Assembly (NCBI GenBank): GCA_964566875.1
Contig: CAZMJM010000013.1
Span: 1-18,597 of the forward strand
Direction of reading: 5' to 3'
Origin: CAZEQH01 sp964566875
GTDB lineage: Bacteria > Patescibacteriota > Minisyncoccia > Minisyncoccales > JANBVM01
Length of the DNA: 18,597 bases
The translations under genes and the position numbers were made by a program. The notes below the pieces were generated by a model. That model was given only the letters and a program-made list of their open reading frames with translations. It was not told the origin of the DNA and ran no database searches. Shown one piece after another: positions 18,582 through 18,597 of this stretch (its first letter is position 1; every line of letters starts with the position of its first letter).

Positions 18582-18597
18582 TCTGTAGCTTTAACGT

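Noticed and set aside
1..18597. Integrated phage or transposon
   Set aside because: No integrase, transposase, phage structural gene or terminal inverted repeat is seen. The only mobile-like feature is the tRNA-end repeat array.

Overview
The window looks like a metagenome-derived scaffold from a small-genome bacterium. The best guess is a member of the Patescibacteria (CPR), with low to moderate confidence. The evidence is indirect: a lemA-htpX pair, several genes with no recognisable Shine-Dalgarno site, a 99-residue MscL, many short orphan proteins, a sigma factor with a lysine-rich tail, REP-like repeats, and a 100-N scaffolding gap. TGA is a true stop here (groEL, htpX and dnaG end with it), so the code is not the TGA=Gly code of Gracilibacteria.

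Layout. 1-2489 (+): 3' end of groEL, a terminator, then lemA and htpX (protein folding and envelope quality control). 2490-3064: non-coding, with tRNA-Ser(GGA) followed by a tandem array of 107-bp units. Each unit begins with a copy of the tRNA's own last 17 nt, and a 100-N gap sits inside the array exactly in phase with the period. 3065-5317 (+): probable operon of a membrane-anchored AlbA_2/Schlafen-type protein, an alpha/beta hydrolase and a NUDIX-type protein. 5404-10762 (-): a tightly coupled alpha-glucan operon, in transcription order GT5 glycogen/starch synthase, GH57 glucan hydrolase/transferase, APH-fold kinase-like protein, second GT5 synthase, with 3-nt spacing or 4-bp overlaps. 10909-13926 (+): dnaG-rpoD, divergent from the glucan operon. 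14025-18479 (mostly -): short units, several with their own sigma70-like promoter and most with an intrinsic terminator. These are a small zinc protein, msrB, a zinc-ribbon protein, a 140-aa orphan, the unit V4R-like/HIT/mscL, a 188-aa orphan (+) and a 121-aa orphan.

How the genes fit together. The glucan operon has two chain-elongating synthases plus one GH57 enzyme whose catalytic-residue spacing fits an amylase/4-alpha-glucanotransferase rather than a branching enzyme. No ADP-glucose pyrophosphorylase is visible. The dnaG-rpoD pair is the classic macromolecular-synthesis operon. The right-hand third is an accessory-looking run of compact single-gene units in which a terminator U-run often lies at or within a few bases of the next gene's TTGAC -35 box.

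The strongest candidate for something undescribed is the tRNA-Ser 3'-end repeat array (2654-2984). Second is the doubled-synthase glucan operon with its kinase-like partner, and third the terminator-promoter-linked run of small orphan genes.
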